Source of the DNA: Dichetophora obliterata | Lineage: Eukaryota; Arthropoda; Insecta; Diptera; Sciomyzidae | Direction of reading: 5' to 3' | Assembly (NCBI GenBank): GCA_963920525.1 | Contig: OY986435.1 | Span: 101,048,115 to 101,112,114, forward strand | Length of the DNA: 64,000 bases | In this document: one piece after another, positions 1-9,556 of the stretch | How positions within the stretch are numbered: position 1 is the first letter of the stretch | Layout: each line of letters begins with the position of its first letter | Program-made: the position numbers and the translations under genes | The notes under the pieces: generated by a model | Seen by the model: the letters and a program-made list of their open reading frames with translations, nothing else | Databases searched by the model: none | What the model was told of the DNA's origin: nothing

Positions 1-52
1 TCCGGCTTATCATTATCTGAATCTGAATCAGAGTCAGAGTAAAAACTTCCCG
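1..52 (-). CDS. Fcho: Fcho exon 8 (partial, acidic linker)
   Basis: The minus strand reads a 3' splice site (tatcctacag) ending at 53, then an exon that runs off the left edge. It enters in phase 1: its first two bases complete the codon left open by exon 7. It encodes A-G-S-F-Y-S-D followed by an alternating Ser-Asp run (SDSDSDSDNDKP). FCHO1/2 proteins have an FYSSSDSDSEDE-like acidic stretch just after the GYSIKPE motif, and here it follows the GYSVQP motif of exon 7, so order and phase both fit. The intron before it is 18.0 kb. The C-terminal mu-homology domain must lie to the left of this window. The identification is firm from context, although only 52 bases are visible. Confidence 0.85.
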
Positions 53-159
53 CTGTAGGATAGAACATAGTTTTTTATTTAGTTATAGAAGGTCATTAAA
101 CTGCCGTCATAAGCATCTAGCATGAAAATCAAAATAAGTTTTATTGTTTATTCTTAATA

Positions 160-705
160 AGACTGTACAACAATTTGGCTCTTTTAAAAACCCCGCCCAT
201 TTTCTCAATTGTTTTTCGTATTTTTGTGTACGCAGATCACGAATATGCAATAATTTTTTTCGGGACACCTCTAGTTTGGTCTAAACAAGACTTTGAAATT
301 TTAAGGAGTTTATTTCTTTTAAAAATTGTTTAATGTAGAAAATCTTAGCCTATCATAACAAATTTGGTATCAAATAAAAGAGTAAAAAAGAAGAAAGAAG
401 ATATGCAAAATTTCCTTTTTGTTTGAAACTTCCTAATATCCTTGAAGTTTTTATTCCTATTTAATCCAAAAATTGTAGGAACAGACTTACCCTTTTATCT
501 ATTTTTTTTTGTGAAATTTCACGAAAAGTGCATCATTTTTAATGTGTCTTAAACATTATTTATCGTTAAAATTTCTCACTTTTTCATATATTTTATCTCG
601 AAATTTCTCGCTATTTAAATTAATTTGCCTTTATGTTCAGTATTATAAAAGTATACCTAACACTCACGTTTGCCCTTTGAGAAGATAAAATTAAATCCTT
701 AATTT
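160..705. repeat. Left arm of a large inverted repeat
   Basis: This stretch is recognisable in reverse complement at about 12400-13650. Shared landmarks are the cgggacacctctag block near 261, the caaatttggtat block near 360, the cttaaacattatttatcg block near 549 and the gtttgccct block near 668. The two arms diverge by point changes and small indels. They look like long terminal inverted repeats of an old, roughly 2.4 kb transposon that was split by the two LTR elements. No transposase was seen, so the superfamily is unknown. Confidence 0.7.
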
Positions 706-1755
706 ACATTTCTTACATTTCTTAAAAATATGTTTTTGATAAAATTCCAAAAATCGTCAATTTTCAATTTTAACTACTTTATTAAAGCCCGTATGATACT
801 TCATTGTTTTGTCCAATTTTATTCATTTACAATGAAACTAGAGTAGTTGAAATAGTGCTAAAGCTAAAATTCAAGAAGTGTGAGTGCATACGCATATAGT
901 ACGAATTGGACAAAAAAATGTGCGACGAACAGCATTTTCAATGCATTAATTTTGACGTTTCTCTCAATTCGTTCGTCGTTAAGTTTCGATCAAATATTAA
1001 GTGTCAAAAACAAGCTCTTTAGCTCTTTAGCTCTTTAGCTCTTTCTTACGCAGCCAAGATGAACAGAGAGATAAAATAGTAACGTTGCGGAGATGTAAAA
1101 ATTGGCATGATGCATGTTTTCATCCTTTTCCAATAATATATATCTGTCTAGCCCACGCGCCAATTGTTTTCAGATTTTGAAATTGGAGAAAACAACCCGA
1201 GAAACAATTTTTCCGTACCAAACTACTCAGGCACAAAAGTACAGAGTATCGGACTCAATTTTATTTTTAAAAGCTACGAGTAGTAACGAAAAACTGCGAA
1301 GTTTATGAAAAAAAATAATCGCACATTGATATTAAGCCGAATGGAAACGAGCTTCAGCAAACAGGACCCGAGCATAAAATTGATATATTCTGTCAATAAA
1401 GTAGCTGATATGAATCGAAACTGGCCTGAGTTTTAACTATAATGTACCCGAAACATTCCCAACAAGTGCCTAAAAAGGCACTTGAAAAAGTACCGTAGTA
1501 TGTCTGCACTATGTCAGAAAAATTTTGTTTGCTCTATTTTATAAAAAAAAAAATCAACCGGACAAAAAATCAAATTTATTTCATTAATAAAGAATTTTTG
1601 GGCGATAAAAGTGGGCGTGACAACATTAATATAGATAGTGACCACCACTTGAAGCACCTTCATGCTAAGTTTCACTATCAAAACGTGCACATCTCAGGAA
1701 TTAGTATGATTTCTAAAAAGTGGGCTTAGACAAAGTGTAAAAGTAAATATATTAA
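706..1755. other. AT-rich interior of the inverted-repeat element, no gene seen
   Basis: Non-coding. It contains a short tandem repeat (1013-1044) and a small hairpin (agtgcctaaaaaggcact, near 1465). The block near 1600-1730 (aaaagtgggcgtg and tttctaaaaagtgggc) resembles dispersed non-coding repeat sequence rather than a gene. Confidence 0.5.
1013..1044. repeat. 8-bp tandem repeat x4
   Basis: Four exact head-to-tail copies of agctcttt. Confidence 0.95.
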
Positions 1756-1759
1756 CTAA

Positions 1760-2001
1760 TGTCAACGACGCGTACCCGACGAGTAAAAGTCAGTCGACGT
1801 GAGATCGTAGAGCAGACTAGTTCTGTTTTTTCCCGCTGAATCGAGACTTGAAATTTGTCGATACAAGTATTATTTTTGAACATTAATTTCTTTATTTTCT
1901 GTGGATTTAATTTACTTTTACTTTTGCTTAATAAACTAAATCGTATGTGGATAATTTTCCAATCAAATAATTGTTTGAGTTTTCAATCGGGTATCTTGAC
2001 A
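1760..2001 (+). repeat. 5' LTR of element 1
   Basis: 242 bp, TG...CA, with no difference seen from 6723-6964. An AATAAA hexamer lies in the sequence ttaataaactaa (about 1929-1940), a likely polyadenylation signal when the unit acts as 3' LTR. Confidence 0.95.
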
Positions 2002-2003
2002 AA

Positions 2004-2017
2004 TCAGAAGTGGGATT
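2004..2017 (+). promoter_or_regulatory. Primer-binding site, tRNA-Leu type
   Basis: tcagaagtgggatt is complementary to the expected 3' region of an insect tRNA-Leu (…aatcccacttctga…). It starts two bases after the LTR and lacks the complement of the terminal CCA, so priming would use an internal stretch of the tRNA 3' arm, a feature I associate with mdg3-like elements. The same motif occurs in element 2. Confidence 0.65.
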
Positions 2018-2459
2018 TAAGACGCATTCCAACGAAAAACAACGACGCTTACGCCGGCAGCAACGTTAAGCTGCACGTGGCAACGAATGCAATAACGGAC
2101 CAACCAACCAGGGTACAGTCATTACCAGCGGGGGAAAAAAAACAACAAAGAGCTTTACGAATACTAACAAAATAAAACAGCAAACAACAGTAACGGATCG
2201 CAACGAAAGAAAGAAGCCAGAAGAAACTCTACGAGCACGAAATAGCAAAGGAGAACGAAATCAACAACAACGGCGTCAGTAACACAAACGCGACGAACAA
2301 AAACGCAGCAAGCAACGGAACAATAAAAAACGCGTGTACTGAAAAAAAAACAAGGTTCGCAACACGAAAAAGGCTTTATAAGTTTTATAAGTTATCAAAG
2401 TCAAAAAAAAAAATAGAAAATTGAAATCATTTTGGATAGAAATAAAAATACGAGTTAAG

Positions 2460-5400
2460 ATGACAAATGGCAAAGGAAAAGACACTGTAAAGCTTAGCAC
2501 ACTTAGATTGGAACAAATTAATTGTTTGTTAAGGGAGTATAATGTGCACGTGACAGGCAACAAAGCCATGAAACTTGCCAAATTAATTGAAACACTAGGC
2601 ACCGACGAAATTGACGCAGAGCAAGTAGAGGCGACGGAACCGTGGCAGCAGCAAATGCACGAGCTGAGAAATGTGGTATCAGCGTTAGCGGATCAGGTAG
2701 CACGAATGGCAGCGAACCAAGGAGCACCAGCATCAACGAATCATGACGATACAGAGTTTCAAGGTTTTGGCACGCCGCAGCACGGTCCAATGACTCTTCC
2801 AACGATGCGGTCAACACCAGATTCCGCACAGGTGCGTTCGCTTAACGATGTGCACAATATAATTGGCGTTCTTCCGGATTTTGATCCCCTGAAAAGGGCA
2901 CCAACTTCAGTGCAGTTTTTGAGTAAAATTCAGCAGCTTCAACAACTTTATGCGTGGAGTGACGAAACTGTTTTGTTTGCAGTGCAGCACAAGCTACGAG
3001 GTGTCGCGAAAGAGTGGTTAGACGCGCAGCCAGTTTTCCAGACATGGTCAGAATTTGTGGTCAAATTAAAAAGGGACTTTCCAAGCTCGACGAGTGCAGC
3101 AGATATCCACCGCGAACTCATGCAGCGGAAACGAAAGGTGAGCGAAACATTCAGCGAATACTATTACGCCATGTTAACTATGGGCCGTCGAGGTGAGTTA
3201 GATGAAGTTTCAATTAACTCATACATAATTAATGGAATTAACGACTCCACTCTTACACGCACCTTACTCACGATGAACTTGCAAACATGCAACGATTTGC
3301 TGAGGTCAATAGAGAATTTGCCACCTGTTTTTTCAAATTCACGGTTTGTAAGCTCCTCACGCAACGACCCGCCTGAACGCAAGGTGGAAATTCAATCAAC
3401 GGCGACCGAAAGGCGTGGTCCTAAATGTTTTAACTGCAACGAGCTGGGACACATAGCAGTTAAATGTCCACATCCGCAGCGTAAATTGCGATGCAATCTT
3501 TGTACCAAGACGGGACACGAAGGAAAGGACTGCAGGACAACTAAAAAGACCACAGTAGCACAAGTGGTAGACAGCGTCGCTCAAGTTCTGCATTGCGTTG
3601 CTCCAACACCACCGGTCATGAAGGATGTGTGCATATGTGATCGTACGCTGAGTGCTTTTGTGGACACTGGCAGTGACTATTCGCTTATAAACGAGTCATC
3701 AACGCCAATAAGCAACCAACGCATAAAATGCCACAAGCGACTCAAAGGTTTTGGAGGCTCAATTGTTGAATCGCTAGAATTTGTACACACCGAGATGGAA
3801 ATGGATGGTCGTCGCATGAACGTAAAATTGCACATCATACCAGACGAATTTCTTCACCAGGATATCCTTCTAGGCCGAGACATATTGTGTCGCGAAAATC
3901 AACGGGTAGTCATCGAAGACGGCATGTTACAAATTCAACATGACGTGCTGGCGCAGTTTAAAATAAACGATAAATTAAACGGAAAAGAACAAAACAGTAT
4001 AAAATCCGTGCTTAATAATTATATTGACTGTTTTTCAGAAAATATCGAGCGTCTGGGTTGTTGTGGTACCACCCAAATGGAGATAGAGCTTACGACCGAC
4101 AACCCAATCGTCGGAAAGAGGTATCAGGTACCCTTCGCTCAACGAGAAACATTATCGGGCATAATAAACAACCTGTTAGATCATAAGATCATTCGTCCAA
4201 GCACGTCACCTTATGCGGCATCGGTGGTTCTTGCGAGAAAGGCGAACGGTGAGAGTCGAATGTGCGTAGACTATCGCGCACTGAATGCAGTCACAGTGAA
4301 AAAACAGTTCCCAATGCCGATTGTTGAGGAACAACTAGCTCAACTCTCTGGAAAGAAGTTCTTCACCACATTGGACATGACCAGTGGATACTATCAGATA
4401 CCGCTGAAAGAAGAAAGCAAGCAGTATACTGCGTTCCTGACGCCAGACGGACTGTTTGAGCATAACGTTATGCCTTTCGGGTTGGTAAATGCACCGATGT
4501 ATTTCCAGGAAATGGTGACGAAGCTTATACGAACTGTGGAACATAAACAGAACATCATCAGCTACGTGGATGAAGTAATCATCGCGACGGAAACCACGGA
4601 ATTGGGGATTATGGTGATGAATGAACTCCTGGGCGCAATTAAAGGAGCCAATCTCACACTACGACCGTCGAAATGTGTCTTCATGATGACAACAGTGGAC
4701 TTCCTGGGCCACATTATAAGCGCTGATGGAATCCAGCCTGGAAAAGAGAAAACTAAATGTATCAGCGAATTTCCAGTGCCAGCCAACGTAACGGATGTAC
4801 GTAAGTTTTTAGGTGTGACTAGTTTCTTCAGGAAATTTGTGCAAGATTACGGACGCATCGCCCAGCCACTCACTACGCTTTTAAAAAAGGATGTTACTTT
4901 CCAGTGGAATCCGCCACAAATCAATGCATTTGAAAAACTGAAGACAGCATTGGCAAGCCAGCCTATTTTAGCGTTGTTTGACTACAGAAAACTTCATGAA
5001 GTGCACACTGATGCTAGTGCCATAGGAGTATCAGGGGTATTAATGCAGCTTGAAGCAGACGGTAATATGAAACCAGTGTTCTATTACAGCCGAAGATGCA
5101 GCGAAGCTGAAAGCCGATATGCCAGCCACGAATTGGAGGTGCTAGCCATCGTGGAAACGTTGGACAGATTTCGAGTTTATTTATGGGGTACGTCATTTAC
5201 AGTGGTTACCGACTGCAATGCTATTGCAACAACAAAATCCACTACGCCTTTGCCACCCCGAATATCGCGATGGTGGCTGAAACTACAAGAGTTTGATTTT
5301 AAAATCATACACCGAGCAGGAGCGAAAATGCAGCACGTCGATGGCCTAAGTCGAGCGCCAGTTCTGCCTCCACAAGGAATAGTGACCGTGGCTGATAAAG

Positions 5401-6749
5401 TTTTAAAAATATTTAATTACGATGACGATTGGATTTACGCGATGCAAATTCAAGACAGCAAATTACGAAATATTGTTGCTATTCTAAAGGGAGATACAAA
5501 TGAAGACCAAGCGACAACAAAGCAGACTAAAGACGACTACGTACTGCAAGCAGGACGGTTGCATCGAAAAGTGAACGGTCAATCCAAGCTGGTAGTACCA
5601 CAGAACATAAGGTGGCGAATTTTGAAATCGTGTCACGACGATGCTGGACACTTCGGCGTAGATAAGACCATTGATCGAGTACAGAAATCATTCTGGTTCC
5701 CGAGGATTCGACGATACGTTAAATCATATGTAGAAGCATGTCCAGAATGTTGCTTAAACAAGGTGAAAGGTGGAAAACCGGATGGCCAAATGCACATAAT
5801 GGATGTGCTACCGATACCGTTTCGAGCTGTTAACATTGACCATCTCGGTCCATTTACGAAGAGTAAGAAGGGTAATTCATATTTAATCGTTTTAGTTTGT
5901 TCTTTCAGTAAGTTTACCATACTGAGAGCCGTGCGAAATACAAAAACTACTCCGGTGATAACAATGCTGCAGGATGTCATGTCACTTTTTGGCCAACCGT
6001 TACAACTTACGTCCGATAGAGGAACGGCCTTTACTTCGAAAGAATTCGAAACGTTTATGAACAGGCATGGTGTTTACCACGTTAAGACTGCCGTTCGAAC
6101 CCCCCGGGCAAATGGCCAAGCCGAGCGGGTGAACAAAACCGTTTTAAGTGCACTTAAAGGTTCTGCACCACAAAATAACGAATGGGACACTACGTTGCCG
6201 GGAATCCAGTGGACTATCAACACGCAGCGTAATGCAACAACGAAGTTTTCGCCGAACGACCTCGTCTTTAATTTCAATCCACGAGACGTCAGCCAAAACC
6301 GAATTATTCAAGTTCTGCACGACGAAACGATAGATGGTAACCATGATAGACAAGCAGAAGCAGCTGAAAATATTGCCGAAGCCCGACGCAAATGGAAAGT
6401 CCGATACGACGCTAAGCACAGCGAACCACGTCAATATAAGGAGGGTGATCTGGTGGTAATTGACCACGTTCCACAAGCAACTGGAGAGTCCCATAAACTG
6501 GATCCAGCGTACAAGGGACCATATATGGTGACAAAGGTTCTGAAATTCGATCGTTATATAGTTGAGGACCTGCCGGACAAGCAACGCACACAGCGACACT
6601 ACAGCAACGTACTTTCAAGCGATCATTTAAAGCCATGGTGTAATTCAGACCCAAATTTAGATTACACCGACCAAGACAGTCCGGATTCGTCAGGAGACGA
6701 CGATGGTCAGGAACGGCCGAGCTGTCAACGACGCGTACCCGACGAGTAA
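2460..6749 (+). CDS. Gag-pol polyprotein of element 1
   Basis: A single frame of 1429 codons. The first ATG in frame is at 2460, with A at -3. In order: a SAP-like helix pair (residues ~10-45); capsid-like region (~135-280); two perfect CX2CX4HX4C zinc knuckles (~323-360); aspartic protease with DTG at 402-404; reverse transcriptase with LDMTSGYYQ; RNase H beginning near HTDAS; integrase with an HHCC zinc finger; a DD35E core (D in NIDHLGP, D in SDRGTAF, E in GQAERVN); and a GPY-type C-terminal module (KGPYMV). The RT catalytic box reads YVDE (4563-4574) instead of YXDD, so the second metal-binding Asp is Glu. The frame runs 27 bases into the 3' LTR before its TAA. Otherwise no stop or frameshift was seen; the YVDE change makes polymerase activity doubtful. 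Confidence 0.95.
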   Translation: MTNGKGKDTVKLSTLRLEQINCLLREYNVHVTGNKAMKLAKLIETLGTDEIDAEQVEATEPWQQQMHELRNVVSALADQVARMAANQGAPASTNHDDTEFQGFGTPQHGPMTLPTMRSTPDSAQVRSLNDVHNIIGVLPDFDPLKRAPTSVQFLSKIQQLQQLYAWSDETVLFAVQHKLRGVAKEWLDAQPVFQTWSEFVVKLKRDFPSSTSAADIHRELMQRKRKVSETFSEYYYAMLTMGRRGELDEVSINSYIINGINDSTLTRTLLTMNLQTCNDLLRSIENLPPVFSNSRFVSSSRNDPPERKVEIQSTATERRGPKCFNCNELGHIAVKCPHPQRKLRCNLCTKTGHEGKDCRTTKKTTVAQVVDSVAQVLHCVAPTPPVMKDVCICDRTLSAFVDTGSDYSLINESSTPISNQRIKCHKRLKGFGGSIVESLEFVHTEMEMDGRRMNVKLHIIPDEFLHQDILLGRDILCRENQRVVIEDGMLQIQHDVLAQFKINDKLNGKEQNSIKSVLNNYIDCFSENIERLGCCGTTQMEIELTTDNPIVGKRYQVPFAQRETLSGIINNLLDHKIIRPSTSPYAASVVLARKANGESRMCVDYRALNAVTVKKQFPMPIVEEQLAQLSGKKFFTTLDMTSGYYQIPLKEESKQYTAFLTPDGLFEHNVMPFGLVNAPMYFQEMVTKLIRTVEHKQNIISYVDEVIIATETTELGIMVMNELLGAIKGANLTLRPSKCVFMMTTVDFLGHIISADGIQPGKEKTKCISEFPVPANVTDVRKFLGVTSFFRKFVQDYGRIAQPLTTLLKKDVTFQWNPPQINAFEKLKTALASQPILALFDYRKLHEVHTDASAIGVSGVLMQLEADGNMKPVFYYSRRCSEAESRYASHELEVLAIVETLDRFRVYLWGTSFTVVTDCNAIATTKSTTPLPPRISRWWLKLQEFDFKIIHRAGAKMQHVDGLSRAPVLPPQGIVTVADKVLKIFNYDDDWIYAMQIQDSKLRNIVAILKGDTNEDQATTKQTKDDYVLQAGRLHRKVNGQSKLVVPQNIRWRILKSCHDDAGHFGVDKTIDRVQKSFWFPRIRRYVKSYVEACPECCLNKVKGGKPDGQMHIMDVLPIPFRAVNIDHLGPFTKSKKGNSYLIVLVCSFSKFTILRAVRNTKTTPVITMLQDVMSLFGQPLQLTSDRGTAFTSKEFETFMNRHGVYHVKTAVRTPRANGQAERVNKTVLSALKGSAPQNNEWDTTLPGIQWTINTQRNATTKFSPNDLVFNFNPRDVSQNRIIQVLHDETIDGNHDRQAEAAENIAEARRKWKVRYDAKHSEPRQYKEGDLVVIDHVPQATGESHKLDPAYKGPYMVTKVLKFDRYIVEDLPDKQRTQRHYSNVLSSDHLKPWCNSDPNLDYTDQDSPDSSGDDDGQERPSCQRRVPDE

Positions 6750-6964
6750 AAGTCAGTCGACGTGAGATCGTAGAGCAGACTAGTTCTGTTTTTTCCCGCT
6801 GAATCGAGACTTGAAATTTGTCGATACAAGTATTATTTTTGAACATTAATTTCTTTATTTTCTGTGGATTTAATTTACTTTTACTTTTGCTTAATAAACT
6901 AAATCGTATGTGGATAATTTTCCAATCAAATAATTGTTTGAGTTTTCAATCGGGTATCTTGACA
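6723..6964 (+). repeat. 3' LTR of element 1
   Basis: Second 242-bp LTR copy. Its first 27 bases are also the end of the gag-pol frame. No clear polypurine tract precedes it, only a loosely purine-rich ggtcaggaacgg. Confidence 0.95.
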
Positions 6965-7082
6965 CTAAGTTACCAAATTTTTCAATTGTTTTACTTGAAC
7001 TATTTTAAATGTTCAAAATTATAACAAAAAATCGTAAAATCCAGCTCGAAGGACCATAAACCAAATAGATGGATTTGCAGTG

Positions 7083-7311
7083 TGTAACGAGAAGAAACGA
7101 GAGATAGAGAGAAAACGCGACTAGAAAGTCAGTCGGACAACGAACTCGCGGTGAACGGTTGATTAGTGCGCCGACGAATACTTAAATTGTTTTGCCAATA
7201 TATTTAACTACCTTTTCCATTAAAAACTTATTTATTTAATTAATAAATTGCGTGTACCAATTATTTAAAGAAATCCTGACATTCACGGTAAGATAATTTT
7301 TAAAGCTTACA
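7083..7311 (+). repeat. 5' LTR of element 2
   Basis: 229 bp, starts tgtaacga and ends gcttaca, no differences from 12002-12230. It contains an AATAAA within taattaataaattg. Confidence 0.95.
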
Positions 7312-7313
7312 GC

Positions 7314-7326
7314 TCAGAAGTGGGAT
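7314..7326 (+). promoter_or_regulatory. Primer-binding site, tRNA-Leu type
   Basis: tcagaagtgggat, two bases after the LTR: the same motif and offset as in element 1. Confidence 0.65.
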
Positions 7327-7765
7327 AGTGAACGGACATTTTTTTTTTCTTTCTTTCTTGTTTGTAACGAAAGTGCGGTTGTTTTCTGATTTAAGGTGTG
7401 CTAAATCGAGTCAAAAACAATTAAACTTCGAAAGTTTAATAAAAAATGTATTTAATATACGCCAAAGCTACAATATGTCATGCTAATGAAAGAGTGCACA
7501 TTTACCGCGAAAGTGAGACTCCCGCGAATATGATGGAAAGTTTTCAAGGTTAACGAATTCATGTAATAAACCGAAAAAGCAAGCGACCGTTGGTTTTTGA
7601 AAGTTGGCGTCACCAAGGGGAAACGAAGCAAAAGTAACGAGCAAAAGTGCTAAACGTAAAATATAACGAAACAAAAGTAACGAGAAATAAATGCTAATCG
7701 AAAAAAAAAAACGAAACAAAGGCGAGCGATAAAAAAAAAAAGCAACGTCAAAGTAAAACAATAAA

Positions 7766-9556
7766 ACGAAACTTAAAGTTGAAAAGTTAAAACAATTGCT
7801 GCGTGATCAAAATCTTGTGTCGACCGGGACAAAGGCTGAGTTAGTGAAACGGCTAAGTGACGCGCTTAATAGTGAGGAAGTGGAAATTGAAGACGACGAA
7901 CCGTCCTTACAATCGCAAATGATTGAGCTCCGTCAAATGATGCAAAGCGTTATGACTCTGGTTCAGAATTCGAGTGTGTCGGGTCCAACTGTGAGTGGAG
8001 TGGCCACAAATAGGGCAAACGTGAACGAACAATCAAGTGATTTGTTAGGATTTAGTCCTGTGGCAGGTTTAAGTGAAAACTTATTCAAAAATAATTTTTC
8101 AAGTAAAGAAATTGCGGATACACTGCCTGAATTTGACCCCTCCAAGGACATATTTTCGGTTGAACAGTTTGTTGATCGCGTTAACCGATCTGTAGTTGCT
8201 TACGGTTTGGAGGATAAGTGTGTGATGCTGGCAGTGTTCGGAAAATTAAAAGGACCGGCTAGGTTGTGGTTGGACGCAACATGTGAACTTCACAGTAGTT
8301 GGAACGGTCTCGCGAGTGCTTTAATCGAAGAATTTGGTACAGTGCTGGATGAAGCTGAAACTCATTTCAGAATGAGCAGCGCTACGCGTCATCAGAATGA
8401 AAGAATCGTCGAGTATTGTTTTAGAATGGGTGCGCTTGGAAAGCGTCATAAATTGAGCGAGTCAGCGATAATCAAATATACACGTGACGGGTTAAAACAT
8501 CGGGAGTTGCAACTTGCAATTGCGGCGCACCATTTTACTTCGATGAAACAGATGCGCGAAACGTTAGATGACTATTTAAAAAATGTGTCTGTTTGTTCAA
8601 ACAATCGGTTTCCTAAATTCAGCGAAAAAAATAAAAATGATTATAACGTTTCTGAAGCAAAATCGACGAATAGTGATGCGAAATCTAAAACGATTGTGTG
8701 TTTTAATTGTTCTGAGATTGGACATATCTCTACCAAGTGCCCACAACCACAACGTCGCAAGCGATGCAAGGACTGTCAAAAAGTGCATCCCCGCAATGGG
8801 CCAGAGAACTGTGGCAAACCAAATGCAGTTGTGCGTGAAGCTAAATGTAGCAAACTCGATGAAATGTTTATAAAACGCGTCTTAATAGGTAACATAGAGT
8901 TTCATGCTTTTATTGACACAGGCAGCCAGTGCCATATGATTCGTGAATCGGTTGCCCAAAGTATAGGATCAAAACGTGAATTGTGTTTGTTAAAAATAAA
9001 CGGCATCTGTGGAGGAGTTTTTCACGCTAAACACAAAATTAGAGCTGATGTCCTGATTGATGATTTGAGTGTACAAATTGAACTTTACATTGTTGACGAT
9101 GATTTTTTGTCAACTGACATTTTGCTTGGACAAAATTTATTTAGCGAAAATAACATCAGTGCGGTTTTTCAAAATAATATGTTGACATTCAAAGAAAATT
9201 TAAATAATTATAAAGACGTGCCGTTTAAGGAAATAAACAAAAACGAAATACAGTGCAGTGCTGAAAATAAGGAAATAAAAGATGATTTAAGTGCAGTGTT
9301 AAATAAATATTCTAATGTATTTGCGAGTAATCTGAGCGAAATTGGAAAAACAGATCTGATAGAATTTGAAATCAATTTAGAAGTTGACGAACCGATAGCG
9401 CAATCTCCTTACCGTGTCCCTGAACCAAAAAAAATTATTGTTGGGGAAATTATACGCGAACTAATTGAAAATGACATAATATCGAAATCCGAATCAGAAT
9501 ATGCGAGTCCGATACTCTTGGTAAAAAAAAAAACGGTGGTGATCGGTTATGTATAG
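7766..9556 (+). pseudogene. Gag, protease and start of RT of element 2 (frameshifted)
   Basis: The reading frame opens after a stop at 7754. Homology to SAP-like Gag N-termini begins around 7766 (KLKVEKLKQLL), where the codon is ACG, not ATG; no in-frame ATG lies upstream of this helix. Downstream are a capsid-like region, one standard zinc knuckle (CFNCSEIGHISTKC), a second irregular one with CX2CX3HX7C spacing, and an aspartic protease with DTGSQ (near 8912). The frame enters reverse transcriptase and is lost at a run of 11 A (9523-9533), ending at a stop at 9554-9556. RT and everything after continue in another frame. Either a true 1-bp indel in the homopolymer or a sequencing error would explain this. 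Confidence 0.85.

Larger units (their letters stand above)
1760..6964 (+). mobile_element. mdg3/blastopia-like Ty3/gypsy LTR retrotransposon 1 (complete)
   Basis: A 5205-bp element bounded by 242-bp LTRs that begin TG, end CA and appear identical. It is flanked by the 4-bp duplication CTAA (1756-1759 and 6965-6968). After the 5' LTR comes a tRNA-Leu-like primer-binding site a few bases inside, then an A-rich leader, then one long gag-pol frame without an env gene. Short LTRs, a 4-bp duplication, a tRNA-Leu primer, a single fused ORF and an N-terminal SAP-like Gag motif together fit the mdg3/blastopia group of Metaviridae. Identical LTRs point to recent insertion. It lies in sense orientation to the + strand, antisense to Fcho. 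Confidence 0.95.

Noticed and set aside
1855..2175. ORF starting in the 5' LTR of element 1 (and its twin at 6818-7024)
   Set aside because: It starts at a TTG inside the LTR, is duplicated only because the LTR is duplicated, and has a hydrophobic, T-rich composition without homology.
6144..6846. Long minus-strand ORFs opposite gag-pol
   Set aside because: Shadows of the element 1 coding strand; no conserved features of their own.
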